This document shows, piece by piece, positions 41,847 to 50,939 of a DNA stretch of 64,000 bases (the first letter of the stretch is position 1; the number at the start of each line of letters is the position of its first letter). The position numbers and the translations under genes were made by a program. The notes under the pieces were generated by a model. That model worked only from the letters and a program-made list of their open reading frames with translations, had not been told where the DNA came from and made no database searches. This DNA is from Flavobacteriales bacterium UBA2306. GTDB taxonomy: Bacteria > Bacteroidota > Bacteroidia > Flavobacteriales > Weeksellaceae. The DNA is taken from assembly GCA_002345565.1 (NCBI GenBank), contig DDVS01000002.1, positions 665,605 through 729,604 of the forward strand, given 5' to 3'.

Positions 41847-43364
41847 ATGAAGAAAAATTATAAAATAAAGTTGTCAGCACCAATTCCTTTTATTTTGTTA
41901 AGCATTTCACTTATGTATTTTGCCAACCTAGAGGATCTTGCAGTATATAACATAGCCTTTATAAGTACAGGAATAGGTATTGCAACTTTTTCAATCAGTT
42001 TTTCCTTCTTGCAATATCAATTCTCACCCTACAAAGCACTTTTACAATATGTTTCAAACCGTCATCTGATCTATTGTTATGCAGTCGTATTTATTGCAAT
42101 AATTCCACTGATCAATTTGATCATCAATAAAACTTATGTACCAGCAGCAGGTATATTTTGCATACCCTTGCTAATCTACGGAGCTATTCTCCTTCCAATT
42201 ATCTCAATTGAAGAATGTAATCCACGTCTTCTAATGGAAAAGAATTTAGGTATGAATAATATTTCCCGTTATTTGAATGAATTTAAATCTGTAGATAAAG
42301 CAGCAAAAGAGAAAAGTGAAAAACTGGAATTTGAATGACCAAATGAAACGCCTCTACATAGTGTAACATCAAAATACAACACCAATGTTATTGCTAACGA
42401 TCCATTTGCATTACTTTGTAACGTTATTGAACTTGCGTTAAAGAATGGTGATAAAATAACCTATGAGCGGGCTATCAACAATTATTTTTTATTAACTGAC
42501 CTTTGTGTCGATCACGAAATTGTAGATTACAAAAGTGGGAGCAGATTTGCAATCAATAAACTGGTGACAGATACATTTGAAATAATTTTAACACAGGTTG
42601 TTACGGCAAAAAACATTCCTCTACTTTCAATCATAATCTATAAAACTGGAGATTTTGTAAAAGAGAAAGTTTTAAGACAACTGCAAGCCACAGCACCCTA
42701 TGATGACCTCATAGACATCCTGGTTAAATATGCTAAAAGTGCTTTGGATAATAATCAAGAATTTGTTATATATATAAGTTCTCTATGCCGTGAACTATCG
42801 CAAAAGGGAATTCATGATCCTGAAACAGGTGAAAGAAAAATGTTCTTTAGTCGTCATTTGGCATCCTTTGCTAAATATATTACTATCATTGGGCAAGAAG
42901 CAGTTTCGAAGAAAAATTCAGATGTGTTGTTCAGGTGCCTTGAAGATCTCGGTTTTCTAGGTTGTACAGCTGTTAAAAAAAATCATTTCAATGTCATAAT
43001 TGAATGTTTACAGGGGCTTGTCCAGCTCGGTAGAGAAGCACGTGCTGCAGATGTAAAATGCTTTTGGAGGCATTGCTCTCTTGAAATGACAGATCACGCT
43101 GACCAGAGAATAGAATGGATGGTGACTTGGCTTCCACAAGTTCCCGAAGAAGATCGCAACATTCTTGCCGAATCTTTTGGTACAGCCTATTCCAGACTGT
43201 ACGGGAAAAAGCTTACTGTTTCCATTGAAGAAATAGAAGGCGAGCTAGGAGTTAAATTTACAAAAAGTGAAGAAAAGCATATAGAAAGCTACGCCGATGG
43301 CAAGTATCGTAAAACTATAGATTATTCTGATTTTAAAGAAATAAAGGAATTTAAACTTTATTAG
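41847..43364 (+). pseudogene. Membrane protein gene interrupted by an in-frame TGA
   Basis: One reading frame runs from the ATG at 41847 to 43364 (505 codons) with a single stop, TGA at 42336-42338; no other stop occurs in that frame up to the end. The first part (163 codons) has about four membrane segments (FILLSISLMYF, YCYAVVFIAIIPLINLII) and ends KSEKLEFE. The part after the stop reads PNETPLHSVTSKYNTNVIAN and continues through a 266-codon open stretch of helical, soluble character. A TGG-to-TGA change would explain it. The downstream part could restart at GTG 42564. The intact protein would be a membrane protein with a large cytoplasmic domain; family not recognised. Confidence 0.8.
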
Positions 43365-43480
43365 GATAATTATCTTCGTAGTGCAGATTGTAAAGTTTGA
43401 AAAAGTCATAAAGCTGCTGTAAGCAAGTGTATTGTAAAAGACTGAGTAAATTTTTATGAAATACAATCACTGACCGATCC

Positions 43481-44116
43481 ATGTGGGACCACTATAAAAC
43501 CCTTCAATATATTCCGCTAAATGAAAAAGGCGAAAGAGCCGGGCATCCGTTCAAGGCTTCGCTGTTCGGAAAGAGCGCAGGGCTTCCGGCTTTGGAATTG
43601 CATTTTGCGAAATGCAAAACAGCTTTGAAAGACAGCCCAACCAAACAGACCCTAAAATCTGCCGTTACTATTGCCTTGAAAAATACGAGCGACGAACAGG
43701 CATTTAAAAAGCAATCGATGGAACAGGGTATTAACGTAGTGGTGCGCCGGAATGATGCAGGGCGTATTTATGGCATCACATTTATAGACCATAATTCCAA
43801 AGCGGTTTGGAACGGTTCACGTTTGGCAACAGAACTTTCTGCCAACACCTTTAATGATTATTGGAACAATAACATCAAACCGAATATTAAAGAACCTGCC
43901 GTTTTACAACCCAAATTATCCACATCAAATGATGCGGATCTTCCTGCGGAAGAACCACACCATTTGTTCGACTTCTTACATACTGAAAAACACGAAGACG
44001 GTTTGATTGAAGCACTGGGAGGTTTATTGCCCGAAGCCCAGGGCGAAGATTACGAAGAACAGGACTTTGCCAATAAAATGAAGAAGAAAAGAAAACGCCA
44101 AAGAGGTCAGAAGTAA
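43481..44116 (+). pseudogene. Relaxase (MobB-like), C-terminal remnant
   Basis: 211 codons matching only the C-terminal half of Bacteroidetes mobilisation relaxases: YIPLNEKGERAGHPFKASL, VVVRRNDAGRIYGITFIDHN, and KAVWNGSRLATELSANTFND. The catalytic N-terminal domain with its tyrosine and HxH metal site is missing, and an in-frame TGA lies only 24 nt upstream of the ATG. The lysine-rich tail KMKKKRKRQRGQK is the usual end. The C-terminal part is otherwise undamaged. It lies 101 nt before mobC, as in intact elements, so the 5' half was lost where the pseudogene region joins. Confidence 0.8.
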
Positions 44117-44217
44117 TATTCAGCCAAACACTGCCACAGAACGCCACTGGCTGCCACATTCTTAGAGCCACTCCATAGAGCCTTTAAATTCACGCCCGAA
44201 CATTAAAACTTTAGATA

Positions 44218-46218
44218 ATGCAGGGAGAAGACGATTTAAGAGGGCTTTCCAAGATAATGGCTTTTATGCAGGCAGTCAGTATTCTTTTGGTGCTGATGCA
44301 CCTTTATTGGTTCTGCTACGGTTTCTTTTTAGAACGTGGTTGGACGTTGGAAGTAATCAACAAGATATTAGGCAATTTCGACCGAACGGCGGGTTTGTTT
44401 TCACACACTCTTTACACCAAAGTATTCGCTTTGGTCTTACTGGCTTTAAGCTGTTTAGGGACAAAGGGCGTAAAGAACGAAAAGATAACCTGGACTAAAA
44501 TTTACGTGGCGTTGGGCGTTGGCTTTGTGCTGTTCTTCCTGAACACACCTTTGTTAAAGCTATCTCCGGCAACAGGCACATTCCTGTATATGCTTACTAT
44601 CTCATTAGGTTATATCGCCTTGCTGATGGCGGGCGTATGGATGAGCCGCCTGCTTCGTACCAACCTGATGGACGACGTATTTAATAATGAGAATGAGAGC
44701 TTTCAGCAGGAAACCAAACTGATGGAAAACGAGTATTCCGTTAACCTGCCCACCAAATTTTACTACAAAGGCAAATGGAACAACGGTTGGATAAACATTG
44801 TAAATCCATTCAGGGCATCAATAGTGTTGGGTACTCCCGGTTCCGGTAAATCTTATGCCATCGTAAACAACTACATCAAGCAGCAGATTGAAAAAGGCTT
44901 TAGTATGTATATCTACGATTTCAAGTTTGACGACCTTTCTACTATTGCCTATAATCACTTACTGAAGCATCGGGATAAATACAAAGTTCAGCCGAAATTT
45001 TACGTGATAAATTTCGACGACCCACGCAAGAGCCACCGTTGCAACCCACTCAATCCCGATTTTATGACGGACATTTCTGATGCTTACGAAGCGGCATATA
45101 CTATAATGCTAAACCTTAACAGGTCGTGGATACAGAAGCAAGGGGATTTTTTCGTGGAAAGCCCAATTATTCTTTTGGCTGCGATTATTTGGTATCTGAA
45201 AATCTACGAAGATGGTAAGTATTGTACGTTCCCTCACGCCATTGAATTACTGAATAAAAAGTATTCGGATGTATTCACGATTTTAACTTCATACCCGGAT
45301 TTGGAAAATTATTTGTCGCCCTTTATGGATGCGTGGCAAGGTGGAGCGCAAGACCAGTTACAAGGACAAATCGCATCGGCAAAAATTCCGCTATCAAGGA
45401 TGATTAGCCCACAACTTTACTGGGTAATGACGGGCGATGATTTTACGCTTGACATCAACAACCCGAAAGAACCTAAAATTTTGTGCGTGGGTAACAATCC
45501 CGACCGTCAAAATATTTATTCCGCAGCTTTGGGTTTATACAATTCGAGGATTGTAAAGCTGATAAACAAAAAGGGACAGCTCAAGAGTTCCGTTATCATA
45601 GATGAGTTGCCCACAATTTATTTCAGGGGACTGGACAATCTTATCGCAACGGCGAGAAGTAATAAGGTAGCGGTATGTTTGGGCTTTCAGGATTTTTCGC
45701 AATTAACAAGGGATTACGGCGACAAGGAAAGCAAGGTAATACAGAATACTGTCGGTAATATATTCAGTGGTCAGGTGGTTGGCGAAACAGCAAAAAGCCT
45801 TTCGGAACGTTTCGGTAAAGTATTACAGAAACGCCAAAGTATGACCATTAACCGCAATGATAAATCTACCTCTATTTCGACACAGTTAGACAGCCTTATT
45901 CCGGCTTCCAAAATCTCAACACTTACACAAGGTTTGTTTGTTGGTTCTGTATCAGATAACTTTGATGAACGTATCGAGCAGAAGATATTTCACGCCGAAA
46001 TTGTAGTGGACAATGAAAAGGTAGCGGCAGAAAGCAAAGCCTATAAGCAAATACCGCAAATCTTATCTTTTGTAAATGAGCAGGGCGAGGATAAGATGAA
46101 GCAGGAAATAGAAAACAATTACAAGCAGATAAAATCAGACATTCTGAATATTGTTGTTAGTGAAATGGAGCGCATCAAGAATGACCCGAACTTGCAGCAT
46201 TTGGTACAGCAAGAATAA
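44218..46218 (+). CDS. mobC: MobC-type conjugative coupling protein (VirD4/TraG-like)
   Basis: 666 residues. Membrane segments at about 15-38, 65-82, 95-112 and 122-145 anchor the protein. The ATPase core follows with Walker A GTPGSGKS at 205-212 and Walker B-like SVIIDELPTIYF, then QDFSQLTRDYGDKES. Coupling proteins bring the relaxase-DNA complex to the secretion channel. The frame is undamaged although its relaxase partner is truncated, so it may serve other elements. Base use is more GC-rich than the chromosome. Confidence 0.92.
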   Translation: MQGEDDLRGLSKIMAFMQAVSILLVLMHLYWFCYGFFLERGWTLEVINKILGNFDRTAGLFSHTLYTKVFALVLLALSCLGTKGVKNEKITWTKIYVALGVGFVLFFLNTPLLKLSPATGTFLYMLTISLGYIALLMAGVWMSRLLRTNLMDDVFNNENESFQQETKLMENEYSVNLPTKFYYKGKWNNGWINIVNPFRASIVLGTPGSGKSYAIVNNYIKQQIEKGFSMYIYDFKFDDLSTIAYNHLLKHRDKYKVQPKFYVINFDDPRKSHRCNPLNPDFMTDISDAYEAAYTIMLNLNRSWIQKQGDFFVESPIILLAAIIWYLKIYEDGKYCTFPHAIELLNKKYSDVFTILTSYPDLENYLSPFMDAWQGGAQDQLQGQIASAKIPLSRMISPQLYWVMTGDDFTLDINNPKEPKILCVGNNPDRQNIYSAALGLYNSRIVKLINKKGQLKSSVIIDELPTIYFRGLDNLIATARSNKVAVCLGFQDFSQLTRDYGDKESKVIQNTVGNIFSGQVVGETAKSLSERFGKVLQKRQSMTINRNDKSTSISTQLDSLIPASKISTLTQGLFVGSVSDNFDERIEQKIFHAEIVVDNEKVAAESKAYKQIPQILSFVNEQGEDKMKQEIENNYKQIKSDILNIVVSEMERIKNDPNLQHLVQQE

Positions 46219-46251
46219 TTTTTTCAAATTTCTTGTCTATTAAAAATAAAC

Positions 46252-46267
46252 ATCGTAATATTGCGAT
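46252..46267 (+). promoter_or_regulatory. Probable ArsR operator 1
   Basis: ATCGTAATATTGCGAT is a 16-bp near-perfect palindrome (one mismatched pair) 17 nt before the arsR start. A related sequence stands before the next gene of the operon (46634). Confidence 0.6.
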
Positions 46268-46283
46268 ATATAATTACGTACGA

Positions 46284-46613
46284 ATGGGTGTTACAAAGAC
46301 TGAAATATTTACGGAACAGCAAAACAACTTAGCAACCTCTTTAAAGGCATTGGCTCATCCTGCCCGTATAGCTATCCTGCAATACATCATCAAACAGAAT
46401 GCTTGCATTTGTAATGACTTAGTTGAGGAATTAGGATTGGCACAGGCTACGATTTCACAACATTTAAAAGAACTGAAAAGCATTGGCATCATCAAAGGAA
46501 GTATCGAGGGAACCAGTGTATGCTACTGTATTGAAGAAAATGTTTGGGAAAAGCTAAAAAATGAACTCAATATGTTCTTTGTAGATAATGTAGGGGTTGA
46601 TAAATGTTGTTAA
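46284..46613 (+). CDS. arsR: ArsR-family arsenic-type repressor
   Basis: 109 residues from the ATG at 46284; a TTG 51 nt upstream lies over the operator and is rejected. Winged-helix fold: LATSLKALAHPARIAILQYI, then the thiol site NACICNDLVEELG with C41 and C43 (the CxC form of As(III)/Sb(III) sensors), and recognition helix AQATISQHLKELK. The C-terminal pair C108-C109 could form a third ligand. It probably represses itself and the downstream operon through the two similar sites at 46252 and 46634. Confidence 0.92.
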   Translation: MGVTKTEIFTEQQNNLATSLKALAHPARIAILQYIIKQNACICNDLVEELGLAQATISQHLKELKSIGIIKGSIEGTSVCYCIEENVWEKLKNELNMFFVDNVGVDKCC

Positions 46614-46633
46614 GCATTTTTTTAAACACATAT

Positions 46634-46649
46634 ATCGTAATAAAGCAAT
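46634..46649 (+). promoter_or_regulatory. Probable ArsR operator 2
   Basis: ATCGTAATAAAGCAAT agrees with operator 1 at 13 of 16 positions. It lies 37 nt before the DUF6428-like gene, where a second promoter of the ars operon would be. Confidence 0.5.
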
Positions 46650-46670
46650 ATAACAATTAAATAAAAAACA

Positions 46671-47138
46671 ATGAAACTATCAAACATCAAGGAAATCTTA
46701 CCAACATTAGATAATGTTGAATTTCAATTAGAGAACGGAACATTTGTACCAGAACATTTTCACGTTACAGAGGTAGGCGTTATTACAAAACACTTCATTG
46801 ATTGCGGCGGAGCCATCAGAAATGAAAAAGTTGTCAATTTCCAATTGTGGAATGCTAATGATTTTGAACATAGGCTAAAACCAACCAAACTATTAAACAT
46901 CATTAAACTATCTGAAGAAAAATTAGGTATTGAAGATGCCGAGATAGAAGTAGAATATCAAAGCGAAACGATTGGTAAGTATGATTTAGATTTTAACGGA
47001 AATCATTTTGTTCTAAAGAACAAACAAACCGCTTGCCTGGCAAGTGATGCCTGCGGCATTCCTGCGGAAAAACAAAAAGTAAACTTGGCAGAATTAAAAG
47101 ATAATGCTTGCTGTACTCCTAATTCGGGATGTTGTTAA
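46671..47138 (+). CDS. DUF6428-like arsenic-operon protein with Cys-rich tail
   Basis: 155 residues. The body (LSNIKEILPTLDNVEFQLEN, HFHVTEVGVITKHFIDCGG, NFQLWNANDFEHRLKPTKLL) matches the DUF6428 family of Bacteroidetes ars operons. The tail is rich in cysteine: TACLASDACGIP, then NACCTPNSGCC. With the CG pairs this could capture As(III). It starts 58 nt after arsR and 30 nt before the metallophosphoesterase. Biochemical role unproven. Confidence 0.7.
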   Translation: MKLSNIKEILPTLDNVEFQLENGTFVPEHFHVTEVGVITKHFIDCGGAIRNEKVVNFQLWNANDFEHRLKPTKLLNIIKLSEEKLGIEDAEIEVEYQSETIGKYDLDFNGNHFVLKNKQTACLASDACGIPAEKQKVNLAELKDNACCTPNSGCC

Positions 47139-47167
47139 ACTAAACTATCATATAAAAATCAATAAAA

Positions 47168-47941
47168 ATGAAAATTGCATTATTCAGTGACATTCACGCC
47201 AATCTACCTGCCTTAGAAGCATTTTTTGGAGATGTAGAAAAAAGAAACCCAGACAGTATTTATTGCTTAGGCGATTTGGTAGGCTATAACATTTGGGCAA
47301 ACGAAGTAGTAAATGAAATCCGTAAAAGGAAAATACCAACCATTGCAGGAAATTATGATTTTGGCATTGGGCGTATGAGTAACGATTGCGGATGTGCGTA
47401 CAAAACCGAACCCGAAAAGGACAACGGCAGCATATCTATTTCATTTACCAACTCTATTATGAAAGACGAAGAAAGAGCCTATTTGCGTACACTTCCGGCA
47501 CACATCAAAGTAGAATTTCAGTTGAACGAGGACAAACTCAATTTATTATTAGTACACGGAAGTCCAAGAAAAATAAACGAATACTTATTTGAGGATAGGG
47601 AAGAAAAAAGTATGCTTAGGATAATGGAACAAGCTGATGCAGACATTATGTGTTTCGGGCATACACACAAGCCATACCACCGTATTTTAAATTCTGGTAT
47701 TGACGGACAAAATCATTTCAGACACGCCATAAATATAGGTTCGGTAGGTAAACCGAAAGACAGCGATGTAAGAGGTGGTTATGTAATGCTTACAATCAAT
47801 GAAGATAGTTCAGTATTGGATAAAGACAGTATCAGTGTAGAATTTATACGCTTTGATTATGATATTGAAAGGGCAGCAAAAGCAGTAGAGGAAAGCATTT
47901 TACCAAATGAATATGCAGAAAATTTAAGGAGAGGTTACTAA
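47168..47941 (+). CDS. Metallophosphoesterase of the ars operon
   Basis: 257 residues. Calcineurin-like phosphoesterase motifs are intact: LFSDIHANLPAL (D8, H10), YCLGDLVGYN, AGNYDFG, LLVHGSP and CFGHTHKPYH. YfcE/YmdB-type members hydrolyse phosphodiesters or nucleotides with a two-metal centre. No signal. It is inside the ars operon between the Cys-tailed protein and the GcvH homologue; metallophosphoesterases are recurrent there in Bacteroidetes, with no settled role. Activity inferred only from motifs. Confidence 0.88.
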   Translation: MKIALFSDIHANLPALEAFFGDVEKRNPDSIYCLGDLVGYNIWANEVVNEIRKRKIPTIAGNYDFGIGRMSNDCGCAYKTEPEKDNGSISISFTNSIMKDEERAYLRTLPAHIKVEFQLNEDKLNLLLVHGSPRKINEYLFEDREEKSMLRIMEQADADIMCFGHTHKPYHRILNSGIDGQNHFRHAINIGSVGKPKDSDVRGGYVMLTINEDSSVLDKDSISVEFIRFDYDIERAAKAVEESILPNEYAENLRRGY

Positions 47942-47958
47942 TCTAAAAACTTATAAAA

Positions 47959-48336
47959 ATGGAATTTCCAAACGATTTAAAGTATTCAAAAGAACATACG
48001 TGGATAAGCGTACAGGACAACACAGGTACAATAGGCATCACAGCATTTGCACAAAGTGAATTGGGCGAAATTGTATATGCAGACTTACCGAATGTTGGAT
48101 ATAATTTTCAGCAGGATGAAGTATTCGGCTCTGTTGAAGCGGTTAAAACGGTTAGCGATTTATTTATGCCTGTATCGGGTAAAATCATTGAAACGAACGA
48201 CCTACTATTGAAAGCACCTACACTTATCAATGACAAGCCTTATAAAGATGGTTGGCTGATAAAAATTGAAATCAAAGACATTACAGAATTAGAAAATTTA
48301 TTGACATCAAACCAATATAAAGAACTTACAAATTAG
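47959..48336 (+). CDS. GcvH-like lipoyl carrier protein in the ars operon
   Basis: 125 residues, full length for glycine cleavage H protein. It reads [20 protein letters not shown] then [18 protein letters not shown], and the lipoylation site K63 in [19 protein letters not shown], followed by GWLIKIEI. A lipoyl group on K63 becomes a dithiol when reduced. No other glycine-cleavage gene (gcvP, gcvT) is present. It lies 17 nt after the metallophosphoesterase and 7 nt before ACR3, clearly in the same operon. Reduced lipoyl groups bind As(III) tightly, so this copy may hold or pass arsenite; that part is inference. Confidence 0.9.
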   Translation: MEFPNDLKYSKEHTWISVQDNTGTIGITAFAQSELGEIVYADLPNVGYNFQQDEVFGSVEAVKTVSDLFMPVSGKIIETNDLLLKAPTLINDKPYKDGWLIKIEIKDITELENLLTSNQYKELTN

Positions 48337-48343
48337 CCAAGCT

Positions 48344-49375
48344 ATGCAACCAAAACTAAAATTTCTTGACCGTTACCTTACCTTATGGATATTCCTTGCA
48401 ATGGCAGTAGGTATAGGATTGGGACATTTCTTTCCGGGTATCTCAAAAATTACAGATAACCTATCCGTAGGCACTACAAATATTCCGTTGGCAATAGGTC
48501 TGATACTGATGATGTACCCGCCATTGGCAAAAGTGGATTATTCATTATTGCCGCAAGCGTTTAAGGATAAAAAAGTAATTGGCATATCCTTATTGCTCAA
48601 TTGGGTTATCGGTACAGTATTGATGTTCGGATTAGCTGTTTTGTTTTTACGCAATGAACCCGATTATATGACAGGCTTGATACTGATAGGTTTGGCAAGA
48701 TGTATCGCAATGGTAATTGTATGGAGCGATTTAGCTAAGGCAAACAGAGAATATACAGCTATGTTAGTTGCATTAAACAGTATCTTTCAGATAATAAGTT
48801 ACAGTTTTTTAGTTTGGCTATTCATCAACGTATTACCTGCAAAATTAGGATTAGCCAATTTCAATGTAAGCGTATCAATGAAAGATGTTACAGAAAGCGT
48901 ATTGATATACTTAGGTATTCCTTTCTTAGCAGGTTTTCTAAGCCGTTACTTCCTTATCAAATCAAAAGGCATAGAATGGTATAACCGAAAATTTGTACCC
49001 AAAATATCGCCCATTACATTATATGCTTTATTGTTTACAATCGTATTAATGTTCAGTCTGAAAGGCGATAAAATATTAGAACTACCAATGGATGTGGTAA
49101 AAGTAGCCATACCGTTAATCATCTATTTCGTGTTAATGTTTTTCGTCAGCTTCTTTATCAATAAATCCCTAAAAGTTCCTTACGACAAAAACGCCTCAAT
49201 CGCATTTACAGCCACAGGAAACAACTTTGAATTGGCAATAGCAGTAGCGATAGCAGTTTTTGGTATTCATTCCCCACAGGCATTTGTGGGCGTAATCGGC
49301 CCACTTGTGGAAGTGCCTGTATTGATACTATTAGTACGTGCAAGTCTTTGGTTAAAGAAGAAATATTACAGTTAA
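48344..49375 (+). CDS. acr3: ACR3 family arsenite efflux transporter
   Basis: 343 residues with ten membrane segments. The substrate cysteine C120 is in [18 protein letters not shown], and the acidic residue in [19 protein letters not shown] matches the second conserved site of ACR3. It exports As(III), and often Sb(III), across the inner membrane using the proton gradient. It is the last intact gene of the operon. There is no arsC for arsenate reduction in the operon, so As(V) must be reduced elsewhere or not at all. Confidence 0.94.
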   Translation: MQPKLKFLDRYLTLWIFLAMAVGIGLGHFFPGISKITDNLSVGTTNIPLAIGLILMMYPPLAKVDYSLLPQAFKDKKVIGISLLLNWVIGTVLMFGLAVLFLRNEPDYMTGLILIGLARCIAMVIVWSDLAKANREYTAMLVALNSIFQIISYSFLVWLFINVLPAKLGLANFNVSVSMKDVTESVLIYLGIPFLAGFLSRYFLIKSKGIEWYNRKFVPKISPITLYALLFTIVLMFSLKGDKILELPMDVVKVAIPLIIYFVLMFFVSFFINKSLKVPYDKNASIAFTATGNNFELAIAVAIAVFGIHSPQAFVGVIGPLVEVPVLILLVRASLWLKKKYYS

Positions 49376-49466
49376 AAACAGGAAACAGAAGTTATGAAAC
49401 GGCAATAGGATTTCAACCAATATGCTAAAAAAAACAGGGTTCAATAATTAAAATAATATCACGACT

Positions 49467-49883
49467 ATGATACGACTAATAAAGACTATACCCGTATTTC
49501 CTGTTCGAAATATTGATAAAGCAGTTATGTTTTACAAAGCCCAATTTGGTTTTGATTGCCGACATAAGGAAACAACTTTTGCAATATTAATTAGGGATGG
49601 TATAGAATTGCATTTATGGGCTTCTTGTAATAATAACTGGAAATGGAAAAATATTTTTTTATTTCTCAAACCGATTAGTAGCGGAACAGAAAGTTTTTTG
49701 GCAGGTACACACAGTTGTAGAATTGAAGTATAAAGCATTGACGAACTGTATAAAGAGCTAAAGGAAAAAAAGGTACTACATAATGAAGAAACCGAAATAG
49801 AAGTCACCTACTACGGGACAAGAGAATTTTCAACATTAGACTTACACGGAAGTTTGCTAACCTTTTACGAAAATATAGAGTAG
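49467..49883 (+). pseudogene. VOC/bleomycin-resistance-like gene interrupted by in-frame TAA
   Basis: The frame from the ATG at 49467 to the TAG at 49881-49883 has 139 codons, with one internal stop, TAA at 49731-49733, after SCRIEV. The continuation SIDELYKELKEKKV, then TREFSTLDLHGSLLTFYENIE, matches the second half of the VOC fold, so only one codon separates this from an intact gene. The first half reads TIPVFPVRNIDKAVMFYKAQFGF. The stop truncates the second beta-alpha-beta unit and should inactivate the protein. It follows the ars operon by 91 nt. Confidence 0.85.
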
Positions 49884-49931
49884 AAACAAACAGTCAGATA
49901 GAGTTGTTTTTCATTTTTTATATTTAAGTAA

Positions 49932-49961
49932 TTGCTTAAATAAGCAAATTTACTATATTTG
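49932..49961 (+). promoter_or_regulatory. Promoter with embedded operator of the mercury-type operon
   Basis: The palindrome TTGCTTAAATAAGCAA (49932-49947) starts with the -33 TTG; a 19-nt spacer leads to the -7 box TATATTTG (49954-49961). A repressor bound there would block polymerase. Only 4 nt separate the -7 box from the ATG at 49966, so the message is probably leaderless or nearly so. Confidence 0.7.
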
Positions 49962-49965
49962 CACT

Positions 49966-50340
49966 ATGGATAATACTTCGTGCATAAGACAAAAGGCAGA
50001 CATTAAACAAATTAATCGCTGTAAAGAACGAGTTTCAGAACTCCACGGTTCGTTTGACTATTTGTCTAACGGACTTGAATTGGCGGGAAACAATGTAAGG
50101 TTGAAAATTCTGTTTCTTCTTTATGAAGAAAAACGACTTTGTGTTTGTGATTTAAGCGATATTCTTGGTATGACAATTTCAGCAATTTCTCAGCACTTGC
50201 GAAAACTCAAAGACCGAAAGCTTATTGAAACCGAAAGAGAGGCACAAACCATTTTTTATTCATTGACCAAAGAGTATGAAAAAATGCTGGAACCATTTTT
50301 TAAAGTACTCGATGATAACAAAATTTTAGAAACAATATGA
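49966..50340 (+). CDS. ArsR/SmtB-family metal regulator of the mercury-type operon
   Basis: 124 residues. Winged helix with LAGNNVRLKILFLL, thiol site RLCVCDLSDILG (C59, C61), and recognition helix TISAISQHLRKLK. The N-terminus has two more cysteines, C6 and C19, as in CadC-like sensors. It likely represses its operon from the palindrome in its promoter and is released by a soft metal such as Hg(II), Cd(II) or Pb(II). Its stop overlaps the start of merTP (ATGA). Confidence 0.92.
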   Translation: MDNTSCIRQKADIKQINRCKERVSELHGSFDYLSNGLELAGNNVRLKILFLLYEEKRLCVCDLSDILGMTISAISQHLRKLKDRKLIETEREAQTIFYSLTKEYEKMLEPFFKVLDDNKILETI

Positions 50341-50939
50341 AAACGGACAACAAACTAATCGGGACTGGACTTTTGACAGCAATTGCAGCTTCATTATGTT
50401 GCATTACACCTGTTTTGGCTCTCATAGCAGGAACAAGTGGACTTGCTTCAACTTTCTCTTGGCTCGAACCTTTTCGTCCATATTTTATCGGGTTAACTAT
50501 TTTAGTGCTTGCTTTTGCTTGGTATCAAAAATTGAAACCGCAAAAGAAAATTGACTGCAACTGTGAAACAACTGAAAAATCAAACTTTATGAAAACAAAA
50601 TCATTTTTAGGAATTATTACCGTTATGGCGGCTTTACTTTTATCATTTCCGCTTTATGCTCACATCTTTTTTCCAAAGACCGAAAGTAAAGCAATTATTA
50701 CCCAAACTTCCAAAATTCAGAAAGTTGAGTTTACAATCAAAGGGATGACTTGTTCAGGTTGTGAACACCACGTTAAAACGGAAGTTAGTAAACTAAAAGG
50801 AATTGTGGAAGTTGTGGTTTCTTATGAGAAAGGCAATGCCATTGTTAAGTTTGACAACAAACAAACAAGTATTATAGAAATTGAAAAAGCTATCAATTCG
50901 ACAGGTTATAAATCAATAAAAAGTAAAATTATATCATAA
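50337..50939 (+). CDS. merTP: MerT-MerP fusion mercuric transport protein
   Basis: 200 residues. The MerT part has membrane segments at about 10-32 and 46-64, with the vicinal cysteines C21-C22 in ASLCCITPVLALI and C74/C76 in KIDCNCE. A further membrane segment (about 88-110) leads to a MerP-like HMA domain with C139 and C142 in IKGMTCSGCEHHVKTEV. The protein takes mercuric ions through the inner membrane. It overlaps both neighbours by 1-4 nt. No merA reductase follows, so imported mercury would have no known detoxifying enzyme in this window. Confidence 0.92.
   Translation: MKTDNKLIGTGLLTAIAASLCCITPVLALIAGTSGLASTFSWLEPFRPYFIGLTILVLAFAWYQKLKPQKKIDCNCETTEKSNFMKTKSFLGIITVMAALLLSFPLYAHIFFPKTESKAIITQTSKIQKVEFTIKGMTCSGCEHHVKTEVSKLKGIVEVVVSYEKGNAIVKFDNKQTSIIEIEKAINSTGYKSIKSKIIS

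Noticed and set aside
42336..42338. TGA as a selenocysteine or recoded codon
   Set aside because: No stem-loop typical of SECIS is seen after it, TGA ends other genes here normally (for example the ATGA overlaps), and the other two interrupted genes carry TAA.
46233..46283. TTG start for arsR
   Set aside because: It would put the operator inside the coding region; the ATG at 46284 gives a normal-length ArsR.
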